NCBI GenBank assembly: GCA_038501625.1
Contig: JAZAYU010000005.1
Location: forward strand, 15,087,996 to 15,151,995
Direction of reading: 5' to 3'
Length of the DNA: 64,000 nucleotides
Source: Corbicula japonica
Taxonomy: Eukaryota > Mollusca > Bivalvia > Venerida > Cyrenidae
Shown here piece after piece: positions 44,405 to 57,332 of this stretch. A model generated the notes under the pieces. It was not told the origin of the DNA, ran no database searches, and worked only from the letters and a program-made list of their open reading frames with translations. Position numbers and translations under genes: made by a program. The number at the start of each line of letters is the position of its first letter. The first letter of the stretch is position 1.

Positions 44405-46179
44405 GAGGGATGTTCGAAAAGTTTCCGGACAAGTGCCGTTATTTCTTCAATTTTCATTATTTTCATGTACTTGCAGCTACAACAATATTCTATGAGTGAA
44501 TTACAAACTGAAAACGTAGTTGCGCATATCATCATAAGATTTCATCACCATAGCAATGTCAAGTAGACATGAGCGGGTCACCTTAACGCCACCGCCTGAA
44601 AGTACAATTCTATTTGTCAATCATCTGTCTCAATAAATGCTCCAGTGTGGCTTTGACGTTGATATTAATTATGGCACTTAAGTGCACGACGTCAATGACG
44701 TCATTTCCGGTTTTTACGGTGTAAACAAGTGGACTGTTTTAACACATAGGTGTAAAATAGGTGTGAAATGAATCACGGTATTCTGTAAAATTTTGCATTT
44801 TGATGGGAAAAGCAAATCTGAGACTCTGTCGATGATACAATCTATGTATGGAACAGCCACAATGTCTAGGACGAGAATTTATGAGTGGTATAACACCTTC
44901 AAAGATGACCCTACGCGTTGAGCCCACTGACCTTCCGAGAATTGGACGTCCGAGTGTAAAGGCTGGAAAGGCACACAAAATTGAAGCATTATTGAAATCT
45001 GACAGGAGATTGACTGTACGTGATATCACTCTAAAAACTGGACTTGGATCTGCTTCAGTTCATGACATCATCATAAATGAATTAAATATGACAAAAGTAT
45101 GTGCCGGCTGGGTCCCCCGCCTACTACCCAGCCAGCACAAGCTACAGAGAGTTGCCAATGGCAGGGCCTTCCTGAAACAGTACAGACAACTCGGGGACAG
45201 GTTCTTGGAATTCATCATCACAGCTGATGAAACCTGGGTTAGTGTATATGATCCGAAACCAAACAAGACAGTTCTGTATTTAAAACCCCTAATTCGCCAT
45301 CACCTGTAAAAGCTATGGTAAAAACATCTGCCAAAAAGCTGATGTTCATCACCTTTTTCTACATGAGGGGAGTCATTCCCTGCAATGCAGTGCCGACTGG
45401 AAAGACAGTGACAGCGCAGTACTACTCAAAGGTATAGTGTCACATTTTAACTATTTTTATATTAATATTTGTTACTGTATACAGTTAAAGAAACTGTTGT
45501 TTTATAAATAATATTACTTCAGGTTTTGCATGCAGATGGTTGCATAAAGCAAACATTTTCTCGTTGCAGGTGCTCCGACGTGATCTGATTAGGGCGGTGA
45601 AGAAGAAGAGACCAGAGAAAGATGGCAAATTCTTCCTGCATTACGACAATGCCATGCCCCATACATCATCTGTAACAAGGAGTGTGCTTGCTGAGAGAGG
45701 AATTGATACCATAGCCCACCCACCATACTCCCCTCACCTAGCGCCTTGTGACTTTTGGCTGTTTCCTACAATTAAGTGTGACTTGCGTGGCCACCACTTC
45801 GACGACGTCGAGGACCTGCCCGTTGTTGTCAGGGAGTGTGTTTGAAGAATTCCATCAGGGGACTTAAAAAACTGCTTCAACTCATGGGTACACAGACATC
45901 AGAAGTGTGTTAAGTATGTGGGGGAGTATTTTGAAAAGAATTGAACATTTCAGACTGTTGCAAATGTGAACCATTCGTTCAGTACACCTAGGTGCCCCGC
46001 TGACGTCGACCTAGCATTACTATGTTGACAACAGATTCTATGCAGCTGACAATTATATCAAAAGCATATGTTTAATCAATGCAATATACCTACATCTATA
46101 TTCATGGAGAAAATCATAGAAAAAAATCAATACACGAAAACAATACGGCACTTGTCCCGAAACTTTTCGAACATCCCTC
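44405..46179 (+). mobile_element. mariner (D34D) transposon, inactive
   Basis: The TIRs GAGGGATGTTCGAAAAGTTT and the complement extend over about 34 bp to GACAAGTGCCGT, with one mismatch at C/G. TA lies immediately left (44403-44404). On the right there is one extra G before TA (46181-46182). The interior carries a broken mariner transposase gene. Confidence 0.92.
44781..45944 (+). pseudogene. mariner transposase, broken
   Basis: The N-terminal helix-turn-helix (SMIQSMYGTATMSRTRIYEW) is in one frame to about 44915. A frameshift leads to RIGRPSVKAG, DRRLTVRDITLKTG and the first catalytic Asp in TADETWV. A second shift near 45285 leads to KKLMFITFFYMRG. A GT-AG intron of 138 bp (45432-45569) follows SK. 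The next exon holds HYDNAMPHTS and HPPYSPHLAPCDFWLFP, whose catalytic Asp residues are 34 residues apart (D34D, mariner). A TGA at 45843 precedes the last 33 codons (IPSGDLKNCF to YFEKN). Two shifts and one stop make it a pseudogene. The ATG at 44848 starts in the wrong frame and is not the real start. Confidence 0.9.
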
Positions 46180-46818
46180 GTAGGTGATGCAATAATTACT
46201 GAAATGTGTTAAAAGCGATAAATTTATGATAAGGATGTATTTAAAATGGGGGAATATATTTGCTTTCGTGGTTTTGTGCTGACATTGTAATGTATTTTAA
46301 CCTATTTTTATGAATGGTTAAGTGCATATCTAAAATTGGCCATTTCAATGTTCAATCTTGTATAACAAATAAAATGACTTTGTTGCTGGTGCAGAATTTC
46401 AACATTGATAAATAATAACCTGCATGATTTTACTTTAACCTTTAATCTTATATTCCAAGCCTAATGTGAAAAGGGCAATAATGTTTAAAATGAAAGTAAG
46501 AGTAATGGAACTTGGCAGACACAATCAGAGATGAGGACACACAAATTTACTGTGTCTGAAAGCTCAAGCTTCATGACTGTATAGAAGTCTGCAAGAAATC
46601 AGGCTGAACACAGAACTTTACCTGGAAGTCAGATGCTAGGAAACAAGGGACTAAACTTTTTACAATCGCTCATTATATTCTTGATATAGCTGAGCTAAAA
46701 CTGGGCAGTCATTTACATGAATTCTTCGCTAGGACAATAAATTATCTGGTTTTGTCTCTAAAGTACATCCGATATCTTATCATACCATATATGTCTGTGC
46801 ATGAAAAAATATAAATAA
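46180..46818. other. Intergenic, nothing recognised
   Basis: No coding signal or repeat family recognised. Confidence 0.5.
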
Positions 46819-47750
46819 CAAGAGTTCAAAACTGACACAAAATAGGCCCGTCAAAATGCTGATCATCAAAGTTGCGTAACGATCCAATGAAAATTATTCG
46901 ACTTGGAGAGCAGACGCCGCTAATTCAGTTTTTGGACAATTCAAGGGCCATAATTCAGAAGTGCATGGGGGGATTTGGCTGGTTATAGAACTTGGTCCAG
47001 ATATTATGCCCACCAACATATTCACCAAGTTTGATAAAGACCGGATGATAACTCTTTGACTTAGAAAGCGGATACCCTTATTTTGGACAATTCAAGGGCC
47101 ATAATTCAGGAGTGCCTGGGGGGATTTGGCTGGTTATAGAACTTGGTCGAGATATTATGCCCACCAACATATTCACCAAGTTTGATAAAGACAGGACAAA
47201 AACTCTTTGACTTAGAGAGCGGAAAAAGTAATTTTGGACAATTCAAGGGCCATAATTCAGGAGTGCCTGTGGGGATTTGGCTGGTTATAGAACTTGGTCG
47301 AGATATTATGCCCACCAACATATTCACCAAGTTTGAAAAAGACCGGCTGAAAACTCTTTGACTTAGAGAGCAGAAACAGTAATTTTGGACAATTCAAGGG
47401 CCATAATTCAGGAGTGCCTGTGGGGATTTGGCTGGTTATAGAACTTGGTCGAGATATTATCCAAACCAACAAATTCACCAAGTTTGATAAAGACCGGATG
47501 AAAACTCTTTGACTTAGAGAGCGGAAACAGTAATTTTGGACAATTCAAGGGCCATAATTCAGGCGTGCCTGGGGGGATTTGGCTGGTTCTAGAACTTGGT
47601 CAAGATATTATGCCCACCAACATATTCACCAAGTTTGATAAAGACCAGATGAAAACTCCTTGACTTAGAGAGCGGAAACCCTGTGGACCACCAACCCGCC
47701 CGCCCGCCGCAGGTGTTCCCATAATACGTCCCGTTTTTCAAACGGGTGTA
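46819..47750 (-). mobile_element. Helitron-like element H8, about 152-bp core x 5
   Basis: On the - strand the 5' end is a hairpin CCCGTTT-GAA-AAACGGG (47730-47746), then a GGCGGGCGGGCGGGTTG simple repeat. Five units of about 152 bp with TATGGCCCTTGAATTGTCC follow. It ends AACTCTTG before TT, the same terminus class as H2 and H9. Confidence 0.7.
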
Positions 47751-47933
47751 TAATAAAAATATGAGAACTTACCATTTATAATGTCTCTATCAAGAGAAAA
47801 CAAGAATATTATTAAATGTTCATAAAACCTAACTTGTGAAATTAAAGAATTTTTTAAGTACAACATCTCTTTCCAGTACATCAGTGTAATATAATACCTT
47901 ATATAATGCAACTATTATAGAGACAGCAAACTC

Positions 47934-48882
47934 ATACCTGTGAACCCTCCCGACTTAGGCGGGAGACTCCCGATTTTTAAGTCCATTCTCCTGCCTCCCG
48001 CATATTATGCTATTTCTCCCGACTTTTGACATTTCCATGTAACATTTACGAAATCTACCCATTAAAACACATTTACGATCATGCTTTCATCACTTGAGTA
48101 CAAATTAGACTGGTTTACAATATTTTGGCGCCTTTTTTAATGACAGGAAGTCGTAAATGGATTACCAGTCAATGAAATGCCATGCATGGCCTTGAACTTC
48201 AGACAGGTTGATGTTTTGATAATAATTATTGATTTTCTCACCTTACATGTGCACAAATGAAATTACCGAGTTGGTCATTAGCATTAGGGTACTGGTGGAC
48301 ATCAAAGACACCACATGCACTTTAGTTTGATGCTCGTGATAAATTTCAAAGTGCTACTAAGAAAGTGTGTGTACTTCACAAATAAACTGTTAAAGCTATT
48401 GAAGATGTTTAACAGTAATGGTCACTAACGAATACACTGTTTGATATGACAAATAAAAGGGGTGGATCGAGAGGGGGTTCAGTGGGGTTGATTGACCCCA
48501 CTTCTTGGGCCAGAATGTATGAAATCATCATATGACTGACACAAACAACCCCTTTTCTTGGAAATCTTCCGTCCAATCCTGAGTAAGATAGTGATTGTTT
48601 AACTTTTTGGCTGTCGATTCTTTATGGCAAATAAATTATTTATTTATTAAAAAAAATTTATTTATGTTTAGTAGTGTTTGTAAACTTGAGGTCTCAGAAT
48701 AGAAGTATATCTGACAAGAAAAACAAGAGTAAATTTGATAATATTCTCACTATCCAGAGCAAAAAATGTTCCACAGTTTACCATAAAACAACGCTTCGTA
48801 AAATCTCCCACTTTTTTACCCTGATCTCCCACTTTTTTGGTGTCAATCTCCCACCTGAGCACGAATAAAGGTTCACAGGTAT
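47934..48882. mobile_element. DNA transposon with ATACCTGTGAACC ends
   Basis: 13-bp inverted ends ATACCTGTGAACC. GCAAACT occurs on both sides (47926-47932 and 48883-48889); an 8-bp reading GCAAACTC/GCAAACTA has one mismatch. Subterminal CTCCCG/CTCCCAC motifs are repeated at both ends. No transposase was recognised. Superfamily uncertain; an 8-bp duplication would fit hAT or a related group. Confidence 0.8.
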
Positions 48883-48889
48883 GCAAACT

Positions 48890-49243
48890 ACTTTGAACAA
48901 TCATATTAAGTCAGTTACAAAAAAGCACATGGTGTTTTTCTCAGATGTTTTCTTCACATTTAAAAGGACTAAAATGTCACTTCTTAAGTAGTCATCAAGA
49001 ACAAAGATTTTCCCCAATTTATAAGTTTATCATACTTATACTTAATTTTACAAATCCTACAATCCTACTTTGGCCACTAACATAGCTTTGAGATTAAATA
49101 CTGACAATTTTAGTTTTCTATCAATTGAGAATGACAATAATTACAGATTGCTGCATGAAACTTTGAATAAGCTGGCAACAATTGATCACAAGAAAAGTAA
49201 TGCAAATGAAGTTATATTGCAGGACATAATGATATTGATTTTT
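48890..49243. other. Spacer with a possible coding fragment
   Basis: The frame from 49070 reads NYRLLHETLNKLATIDHKK and onward to NEVILQDIMILI before running into mini-Helitron H10. It looks more protein-like than its neighbours, but no family or splice sites were established. Confidence 0.3.
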
Positions 49244-50439
49244 GTGTCGCCCTTTCAAAGAAATGGCGATACATAGGGATCACTTTGTCTGTCCGTCCGT
49301 CAGTCGGTCCATCCGTCCGTCACGAAAACTTAACGTTGGCTATAACTTTGCCATTTCTTAATATTTCTTCATCAAACTTTCAAATTATACTGCTTATGAC
49401 AACACGGTCATGATGATGCCAAATTCTTTAGGTCAAAGTCACATTTCGATGGAGTTATGCCCCTTTTTCGACACGAAAACTTAACATTGGCTATAACTTT
49501 GCCATTTCTTAATATTTCTTCATCAAACTTTCAAATCATACTGCTTATGACAACACGATCATGATGATGCCATATCCTTTAAGTTAAGGTCACATTTGAT
49601 GGAGTTATGCCCCTTTTTCATCACGAAAACTTAACGTTGGCTATAACTTTGCCATTTCTTAATATTTCTTCATCAAACTTTCAAATCATACTGCTTATGA
49701 CAACACTGTCATGATGATGCCAAATTCTTTAGGTCAAGGTCACATTTGATGGAGTTATGCCCCTTTTTCATCACGAAAACTTAACGTTGGCTATAACTTT
49801 GCCATTTCTTAACATTTCTTCATCAAACTTTCAAAATATATTGCTTACAACAACACGGTCTTCATGATACCAAAATCTTTAGGTCAAGGTCACATGCCAC
49901 AAAGTTATACCCCTTTTCATACACATTTTTTGTCATGAAAACTTAATCTTGGCTATAACTTTGCCATTTCTCAATATTTCTTAATGAAACTTTCAAATTA
50001 TATTGCTTATGACAACACACGCATGATGATGCCAAAATCTTTGGGTCAAGGTCATATTTGTTTCAGTTATGCCCCTTTTTGTACTTGGATTTTGACATGA
50101 AAACTTAACATTGGCTTTAACTTTGCCATTTCTCTATACTTTTTCATGAACATTCCAAATTATATTGCTTATGACAACATGCTCATGATGATGCCAAATT
50201 CTTTAGGTCAAGGACATATTTGTTGGAGTTATGCCCCTTTTTTGTACTTGGATTTTTACACGAAAATTTAATGTTGGCTATAACTCTGCCATTTCTGAAT
50301 ATTTCTCCATGAAACTTCCAAATTATATTGCTCAAGAGAACACACTCGTGATGATGAGATGTTGTTTCGGTCAAGATGGAGTTATGCTCCTTTTTGAACT
50401 TGCATTTTTTTCCAACATTGTACCAGAGGGCGACACAAG
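49244..50439 (+). mobile_element. Helitron-like element H10, H4 type
   Basis: It starts GTGTCGCCCTTTCAAAG, then CCGTCCGTCAGTCGGTCC. About seven units with CTTAACGTTGGCTATAAC and TTATGCCCCTTTTTC follow. It ends ACCAGAGGGCGACACAAG before a T-run. Unlike H4, it lacks the terminal GTGTTCA hairpin and CTAG, so its 3' end may be truncated. Confidence 0.75.
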
Positions 50440-50916
50440 TTTTTTAAATTATTCTTTACAATATCAATCATTTCTCTAAATACTCTAAAAGTTTCTGCCA
50501 GTTTTGAGTACACAAAAGTAGCTGTGTAACAAAAATTCTAGGGTATATAAAGGTCACTGCCAATTTTCCAGACAAAAAACAAAAAAAGGTTTGCATCATC
50601 CTTTTCTTGTTTTTGAATTATTATTTTTTTCTTAAATTTTGATTTCCTGTTAGAAAAAATAATTTGTATTACATTATTACATTTTAACTGTTAAAATTAT
50701 CAGTTTCAAATACTTGAATGACCTTGTCCAAAAGGGGACCACTTTTTCGATTCGATAACATACCCTTGGCATTTTTTTAAATTCTTGTATCTTTATTTAC
50801 CCACAAGTGTTGCAACAAACCCCTATCATTTCTCATTATTTAAACTTATCTCCCCTGTTAAGGACTACAGGTACGTTTTCTAAAGCCAGAATAGCAGATC
50901 AAATTAGTTTTAAAAC
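50440..50916. other. Intergenic, nothing recognised
   Basis: AT-rich, without coding signal. Confidence 0.5.
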
Positions 50917-50918
50917 AA

Positions 50919-51264
50919 GAGGGTCCATAAGACCCTTGGTCGCTCACCTGTCAACAACTGCTCAATAGTTGCAAGAGTTGTGTGCAAGTTTGGTAAAATC
51001 AAATAAAACTAGATGGGTGTTCAGTTGAACACTTGTGTCGCCTTCTGGTCGGAATAAAAATGCAAGAACAAAAAGGGGCATAACTCCATCAAATGTAAGT
51101 TGACCTAAAGAATTTGGCATCATCATGAGCGTGTTGTCATAAGCAATATAATTTGAAAGTTTGATGTAAAAATATTAAGAAATGACAAAGTTATAGCCAA
51201 CATTAAGTTTTCGTGTAAAAATCCAAGTACAAAAGGGGGCATAACTCCATCAAATGTGACTTTG
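50919..51264 (-). mobile_element. Two Helitron-like 3' ends, one inside the other, cut by the gap
   Basis: On the - strand, one element ends GGGTC-TTATG-GACCC, then TCTTG before TTTT (50919). It is interrupted by an H4-type element whose own 3' end (hairpin GTGTTCA-AC-TGAACAC..., CTAG) lies at 51010. That second element runs into the N gap at 51265. Confidence 0.7.
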
Positions 51265-51764
51265 NNNNNNNNNNNNNNNNNNNNNNNNNNNNNNNNNNNN
51301 NNNNNNNNNNNNNNNNNNNNNNNNNNNNNNNNNNNNNNNNNNNNNNNNNNNNNNNNNNNNNNNNNNNNNNNNNNNNNNNNNNNNNNNNNNNNNNNNNNNN
51401 NNNNNNNNNNNNNNNNNNNNNNNNNNNNNNNNNNNNNNNNNNNNNNNNNNNNNNNNNNNNNNNNNNNNNNNNNNNNNNNNNNNNNNNNNNNNNNNNNNNN
51501 NNNNNNNNNNNNNNNNNNNNNNNNNNNNNNNNNNNNNNNNNNNNNNNNNNNNNNNNNNNNNNNNNNNNNNNNNNNNNNNNNNNNNNNNNNNNNNNNNNNN
51601 NNNNNNNNNNNNNNNNNNNNNNNNNNNNNNNNNNNNNNNNNNNNNNNNNNNNNNNNNNNNNNNNNNNNNNNNNNNNNNNNNNNNNNNNNNNNNNNNNNNN
51701 NNNNNNNNNNNNNNNNNNNNNNNNNNNNNNNNNNNNNNNNNNNNNNNNNNNNNNNNNNNNNNNN
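51265..51764. other. Assembly gap, exactly 500 N
   Basis: A run of exactly 500 N, a conventional placeholder length used when contigs are joined during scaffolding. Order and distance across it are not demonstrated by sequence. The ORFs crossing it are artefacts. Confidence 0.97.
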
Positions 51765-54700
51765 AGTGAATTATTTAAACTTGGAATGATTTTCAATTCT
51801 AGAATCCTCATACTCTTCTGGACAATGGAAAGTTGATCTTTTTGTCAAATACTGTTTTCAAATTATCTCCAACTGGCATTAGTTTGTGATAAGTGATATA
51901 CTTTAATAACTGTGCTCAATGTTTACTTACCCTGAACTATAGCACATTACCTTTAATGCATGTATATCTTACTTACCTTTGGGTGAGATATGCACGCATA
52001 TCTAACCCATATGGCATTCATGCCTTTGTACATGTGGGTTAGATATGCACGCATATCTAACCTCTATGGCATTCATGCCTTTGTACATGTGGGTTAGATA
52101 TGCACGCATATCTAACCTCTATGGCATTCATGCCTTTGTACATGTGGGTTAGATATGCACGCATATCTAACCTCTATGGCATTCATGCCTTTGTACATGT
52201 GGGTTAGATATTCATGCATATCTAACCTATATGGACTTTTTACCTTTGGGTCAGATATGCACACATATCTAACCCATATGGCCTGCCAACATGAGGATTA
52301 GATATGCTCCAATAACAGTAAACACTTAAACTGTTTCATAGTTTTATTCACATCTATTACTGACATCATACTCGATGACAAATGAACAACATTTAATTGT
52401 TTAATGAGCATTGCTTTCATTTTTTAAGCTTTACAGTATAATTAGAAAACGACATTGGATTAACTCTTTCCTGTATAGACACACCTTTACTGCTAGGGCG
52501 AACAGTTTAGATCCACAGTTTAGATCCAGATCAGCCAGCACATCCGTGGCCAGCTGATCAGGATCTAAACTGTTTGCTTTTAGATTCATTAGGTTATTTC
52601 TGACCAAAATGTGACCAGTGCAGATCCTGAACAGACGGGACAGATGTGCCGCTGATCTGGATCTACACTGGTCGCACATGCGTAAAAATGCGTATTTATC
52701 TAGGAAAAGGGTTAAAAGCTATGGAATAAACAGTTTTGAGTAGATCACAATCACTTTCTACTTCTTATTAGTGATAACTGCTTTGTACTAAGTCTTATAA
52801 ATTAACGCTTTACTCCACAAGTACACATTTTACGCATGTGCAACCAGTGTAGATCCTGATCAGCAGACACATTTGCAGTTTGATCAGGCTATGAACTGGT
52901 CACATTTTGGTCAAAAATAACATAGCAAAACAAAAAGCGAACAATGTAGATCCTGATCCATGCTGGCTGATACCCACTGGTCGTTTACAATTAAGAAGAA
53001 ATGTGTTTTTTCTAGTGTAATGGCATAATTCTGAGGTTCCATATTGAAATATTTAGAGGATATTTGTTTATGCCAGTGTAAGATAGAAATATATTTCACC
53101 GAGTGAGGTTTGGAATTCATATTTTAATGAGTCACGAAGCCACAGTCAAAAAACATAAATCTGGAGTTCACAAGTGAAATATTTTCCAGTCTTTTACTGG
53201 TAAAAACAAATATTACCTTTATTTTATGCTTTTATTGCATGATTTGGTGTGAATTTTACAAACATATGCATGAAATTGCATCATAAACATTTGTTTGGGA
53301 CGTTACGTCATGATGTCATATACACAATCTTGAACCAGTTTACTTAACATTCTCATTCGAAATATAATGTGTATTTTAAAAAAATTGATTTATTCCGCTG
53401 TTTGAAAACAGTGAAATACCGCTTTTATTTCACCATGAAAATTCTATCAACTGGAAAGCATAAAATAAATAGAGGATATTTGTTTTACCAGTGTAAGATA
53501 GAAATATATTTCAACGAGTGAGCTCCGGAATTCGTATTTTCACGAGTGTCAAAAATACATAATTCCGGAGTTCATGAGTGTACATGTACTATTGATAACA
53601 ATTGGCTGCAGCTATTATAGTAGTATTATACTGTCCTCAACTATATCCATATCTAAAATTCCACAGTTTTGTAATAATAGACTTTTTGACACAAATTTTC
53701 ATTATTATAAATTAATAGTTACTGTTGGTCATAACTGAAGAAAAATTGACACCAGAAAATATTTTTACAAGCATCAAGATATGAACATCTTGTGAACACG
53801 TTGAAAATAAATGTGCAACACTCTATCTAATGAGTAAGTGAGAAATTGATATACTAAAATTTAAAAAATTGCTTTGTCACTGGAAAATAGGCTTGCTCGG
53901 AAATTTTTTTTATCTACACATATATTGACATCAAGATTTAACATCATTGCAAGTTTCATTAAAGGACCCATAACTCTGGTTTAATTGGATTTAGGGAAAA
54001 ATCTTTTCTTTAAGTTCCTCTATGTGTACATAATTTGTCTAATCACCTATGCATGTTCAAAAGAAATCTGTCTGACAAACAAATACTGTTAAGAGACACA
54101 TGTCAAGGGAACTTGAGTTTGCATACATTAGACATGACCATTAAGTAAAAGATATGTGATTTGCCCTGTCTCACTGAAGTTAACATTTATGCCAAATGTC
54201 ACCAAGACTGCTTTATGCATATCAAAGTAATTGGCAGCACTAGATTTGACTTGAGTTGTCCTTTGACCTGGTATGCTGACCTTGAACTTTGTGATTTGAT
54301 CCTTTACTGGGTTTATTGTGATGTTTGTAATTTGAAATTTCAAATTGGTGTGATATTGGTGTAATTGATAACATTATGATATAATGATACTTAAGTTACA
54401 CATTTTATATTAAATCTTCTTCAAAATTCAACATATACAAATTGTAACAATAATTACAACAACTATACTCAGCTCAGCCTCATCCAGATCAGCAGGCATA
54501 GCTGTGATCAGGTTATAACATCTGGATTACTGTTAAGTTAATGAATCAGAGTGAACAGTGTACATCCTGATCAGTTGGCACAGATGTGTTCGTTGATCTG
54601 GATTTACACTTCATTTGTTGAAGAGCCAAATCATCTTGACAGACATCTCGAAAGTTGAAAAAAAGTGTCAGACATTTGGTCGGACAAGATGTGAAAATCT

Positions 54701-56709
54701 GTCTGACTGAAACAAATTCTGTCAGAACAAAACAAGTTAAAAGGTATTAGCAAGTATTATGAGTTCAAATTTTTGATTGACATTCAGTCTGATAATATTA
54801 GAAAATGCGTCAGACCGACCAAAATTTAACCAGACAGGTCCTTTGGTCTGGCAACATTCGGTAGGTCTGCCTTGAGTAATTGATTAATGTGTCGTTATTA
54901 AAATTGTTATGAATAGGGATTCCTATGGTAATAGTGAAATACTAACTGTTTAATCACTTTAGTTGCCAAAGATGTGTTAAAACTGAGATTGGAGACCAAT
55001 CTCATTTTCTCAAGCATCTTATTTGTTGAAATGGCAACAAGTCTTTGTTCCAGGCATTCAGATACATCAGCAATTCAGATGCATCAGATTTCTGACTGAT
55101 CACCATTCTTAGATCTATAATCTTAGACCATTTTTTTTTGAATGGCTTATGATGAAATGTGCAATAATTGTAATTAAGACTTTGCTCAATTTATACATGT
55201 TTTAAGGCAGATGAGACCTGTGAAGATCCAGATCAGACATCACATTGGCGCATTTTAGTCAGAAGTTACCTAATAATACAAAATGCAAGCATTTTAGAGC
55301 CCAATCAGATGAATCTACACTGTTCACTGTTGCATTAAAGAAGTGTCTATGGACACGGTTAATTTAATATTTTATCCCATTCAATTTCCATTTGTTCTCT
55401 TATATATTTTGACAAAATCCCTGAGGATGTAAGTTGGAAACCAGAAAACCATATTGATGACTTCGATACATATTCAGTGAAAGGCATCACTTTTCCACAT
55501 TTACATCCTTTAACCCTTACAGTTGCAGAAGACCAACTCCCAGCTGGTCGTTTTTGAACCCTACTGATGTAACTGCAATACATCTTCCTATATGTCCTAT
55601 ACTTTTGCCACCAGGTCCTGTTGCCATTCACGACTGTACTTTTCTAATCATAATAACGCCATGTCTCTAGCATTGATTCTTTGTGATGGTCCGTCATGTT
55701 TTTGCTCAGATCTTCTTTTCTTTCCAATAATTACCTGTTAATGTAGTAAGTTTATGATTATGACATGTTATTTACCTATAATATTTAGAAATTAATAAAC
55801 ACTTTATTCCATACAGTTTAAATGTCTAAGATACCACAAAACTTAATTATTTAGTTTTAGTATTGAAAATGTTGTACCATATTTCTTTAGTTCTCTCTTT
55901 CTTCTTCTGGTGACAAAAAATAAATAGAACTTTTGTCAATTTAAGAAACCTTTATAAGTTGAATGATATTTTAAATTAATTTAGAAATTGAAATGTTTTC
56001 ATTAGATACTAATTTGTTGAATTTGTAAGTTCATGATTATAGGCTTATGAAATAATGATTAATCACTAGTATTGTATCACTGGATTTTTCAAATGGCATA
56101 GTTCACATGCACAAGAATATAGCTCCAAATACTGGAAAATACTTGTGAAATGAATATCTTGCTTTAAAATACTGCAAAAAACTTAACTTCAATCAGAAAA
56201 GTTAAAAAAAAAACAAAAACATTACCAACTATTTTAACACTTAAAGAAAATTAAAAAAAATACAGATTTCATTTTGCATGTCATTTCTAGATTCATATTA
56301 ATCATGAAAAATTTGAATTGTTCATCTGGATAACCGATTGGTCACAAGTTCTGGTTAACCTATAACAAATTTCTTACAAACCTGTCACATCCCTAAATTA
56401 AACTTCTACTGGTACAAAAGAGTGAGTATTTAATGCAGATAAATGAAGTTATGTGAAGAAAATAGTTAAGTATTTGCAAATAGAAAGGCTTAAAGAAATA
56501 GAAAAAAAATAATTTAAAAAATAAAAATATGTAGAAATATAATTATGAATTAACTTGAATGAAAAAAAAACACTAATTAAAACATAATTAGTTGAATATG
56601 TGAGAAGAATTTTATAAGGATTATGAAGATTTTTATTTTATTGAGGCCCAAAAACTAAGTTAAAAACTTAGTATTTATACCTTTGCTCCTAACACTTATG
56701 TCGTAGTTT

Positions 56710-56753
56710 TCAGCTTTTTTTCTTCAACCATTGAACAGGTCTACCCCTTGATG
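56710..56753 (-). CDS. Copy 2 of the - strand gene, distal terminal exon
   Basis: Equivalent of 27324-27367, identical in coding sequence. In this copy it is separated from the proximal exon by a 2.5-kb transposon. Confidence 0.5.
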
Positions 56754-57332
56754 CTGCAACAAGGAAATACACAAATATACATTTGGATTGGATATGTCAT
56801 TACCTAAGGGTATTGAGAATCATTTGGATATGTTACATATTTTGTTAACAAATAAAATGTGTAGAAATATAATTACGAAATAATTTGAATAAAAAAACAC
56901 TAATTATAGTCTGTCCCACTGAGTTTGTGACCTTCGGTATTTTTACATTAAAAGCAAATAAACATGAAAATAATACGTAAATATAACCATTAAATAAATA
57001 TCTCCAGACCGTTTTTTCACTTTTTTGATCATTGACATATTTCCTCTTATATTCGCATTTTTATAAGTTTTCCTATCCGCTCTAACGTTAAAATGTCGAG
57101 GTACGAAAAGGCGCGTGACGTCATGTATTATACAAATAAAGACCGGGGGACATGTCAAACATGACATTTTCATTGAGTTAACCAACTGCGCTAGTTAAAG
57201 TGGATTTTAAATTGAATTGCTTAATTTTTTTCAACATTTACAGTAAAACAACTGAAACTGAAATTATCCAGAACTATTATTTCATATCGGAGACATAACG
57301 TCACCAACTTTTATAGAATGTTACACTTATCG

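Noticed and set aside
51203..51811. ORFs spanning the N run
   Set aside because: They consist almost entirely of undetermined bases.
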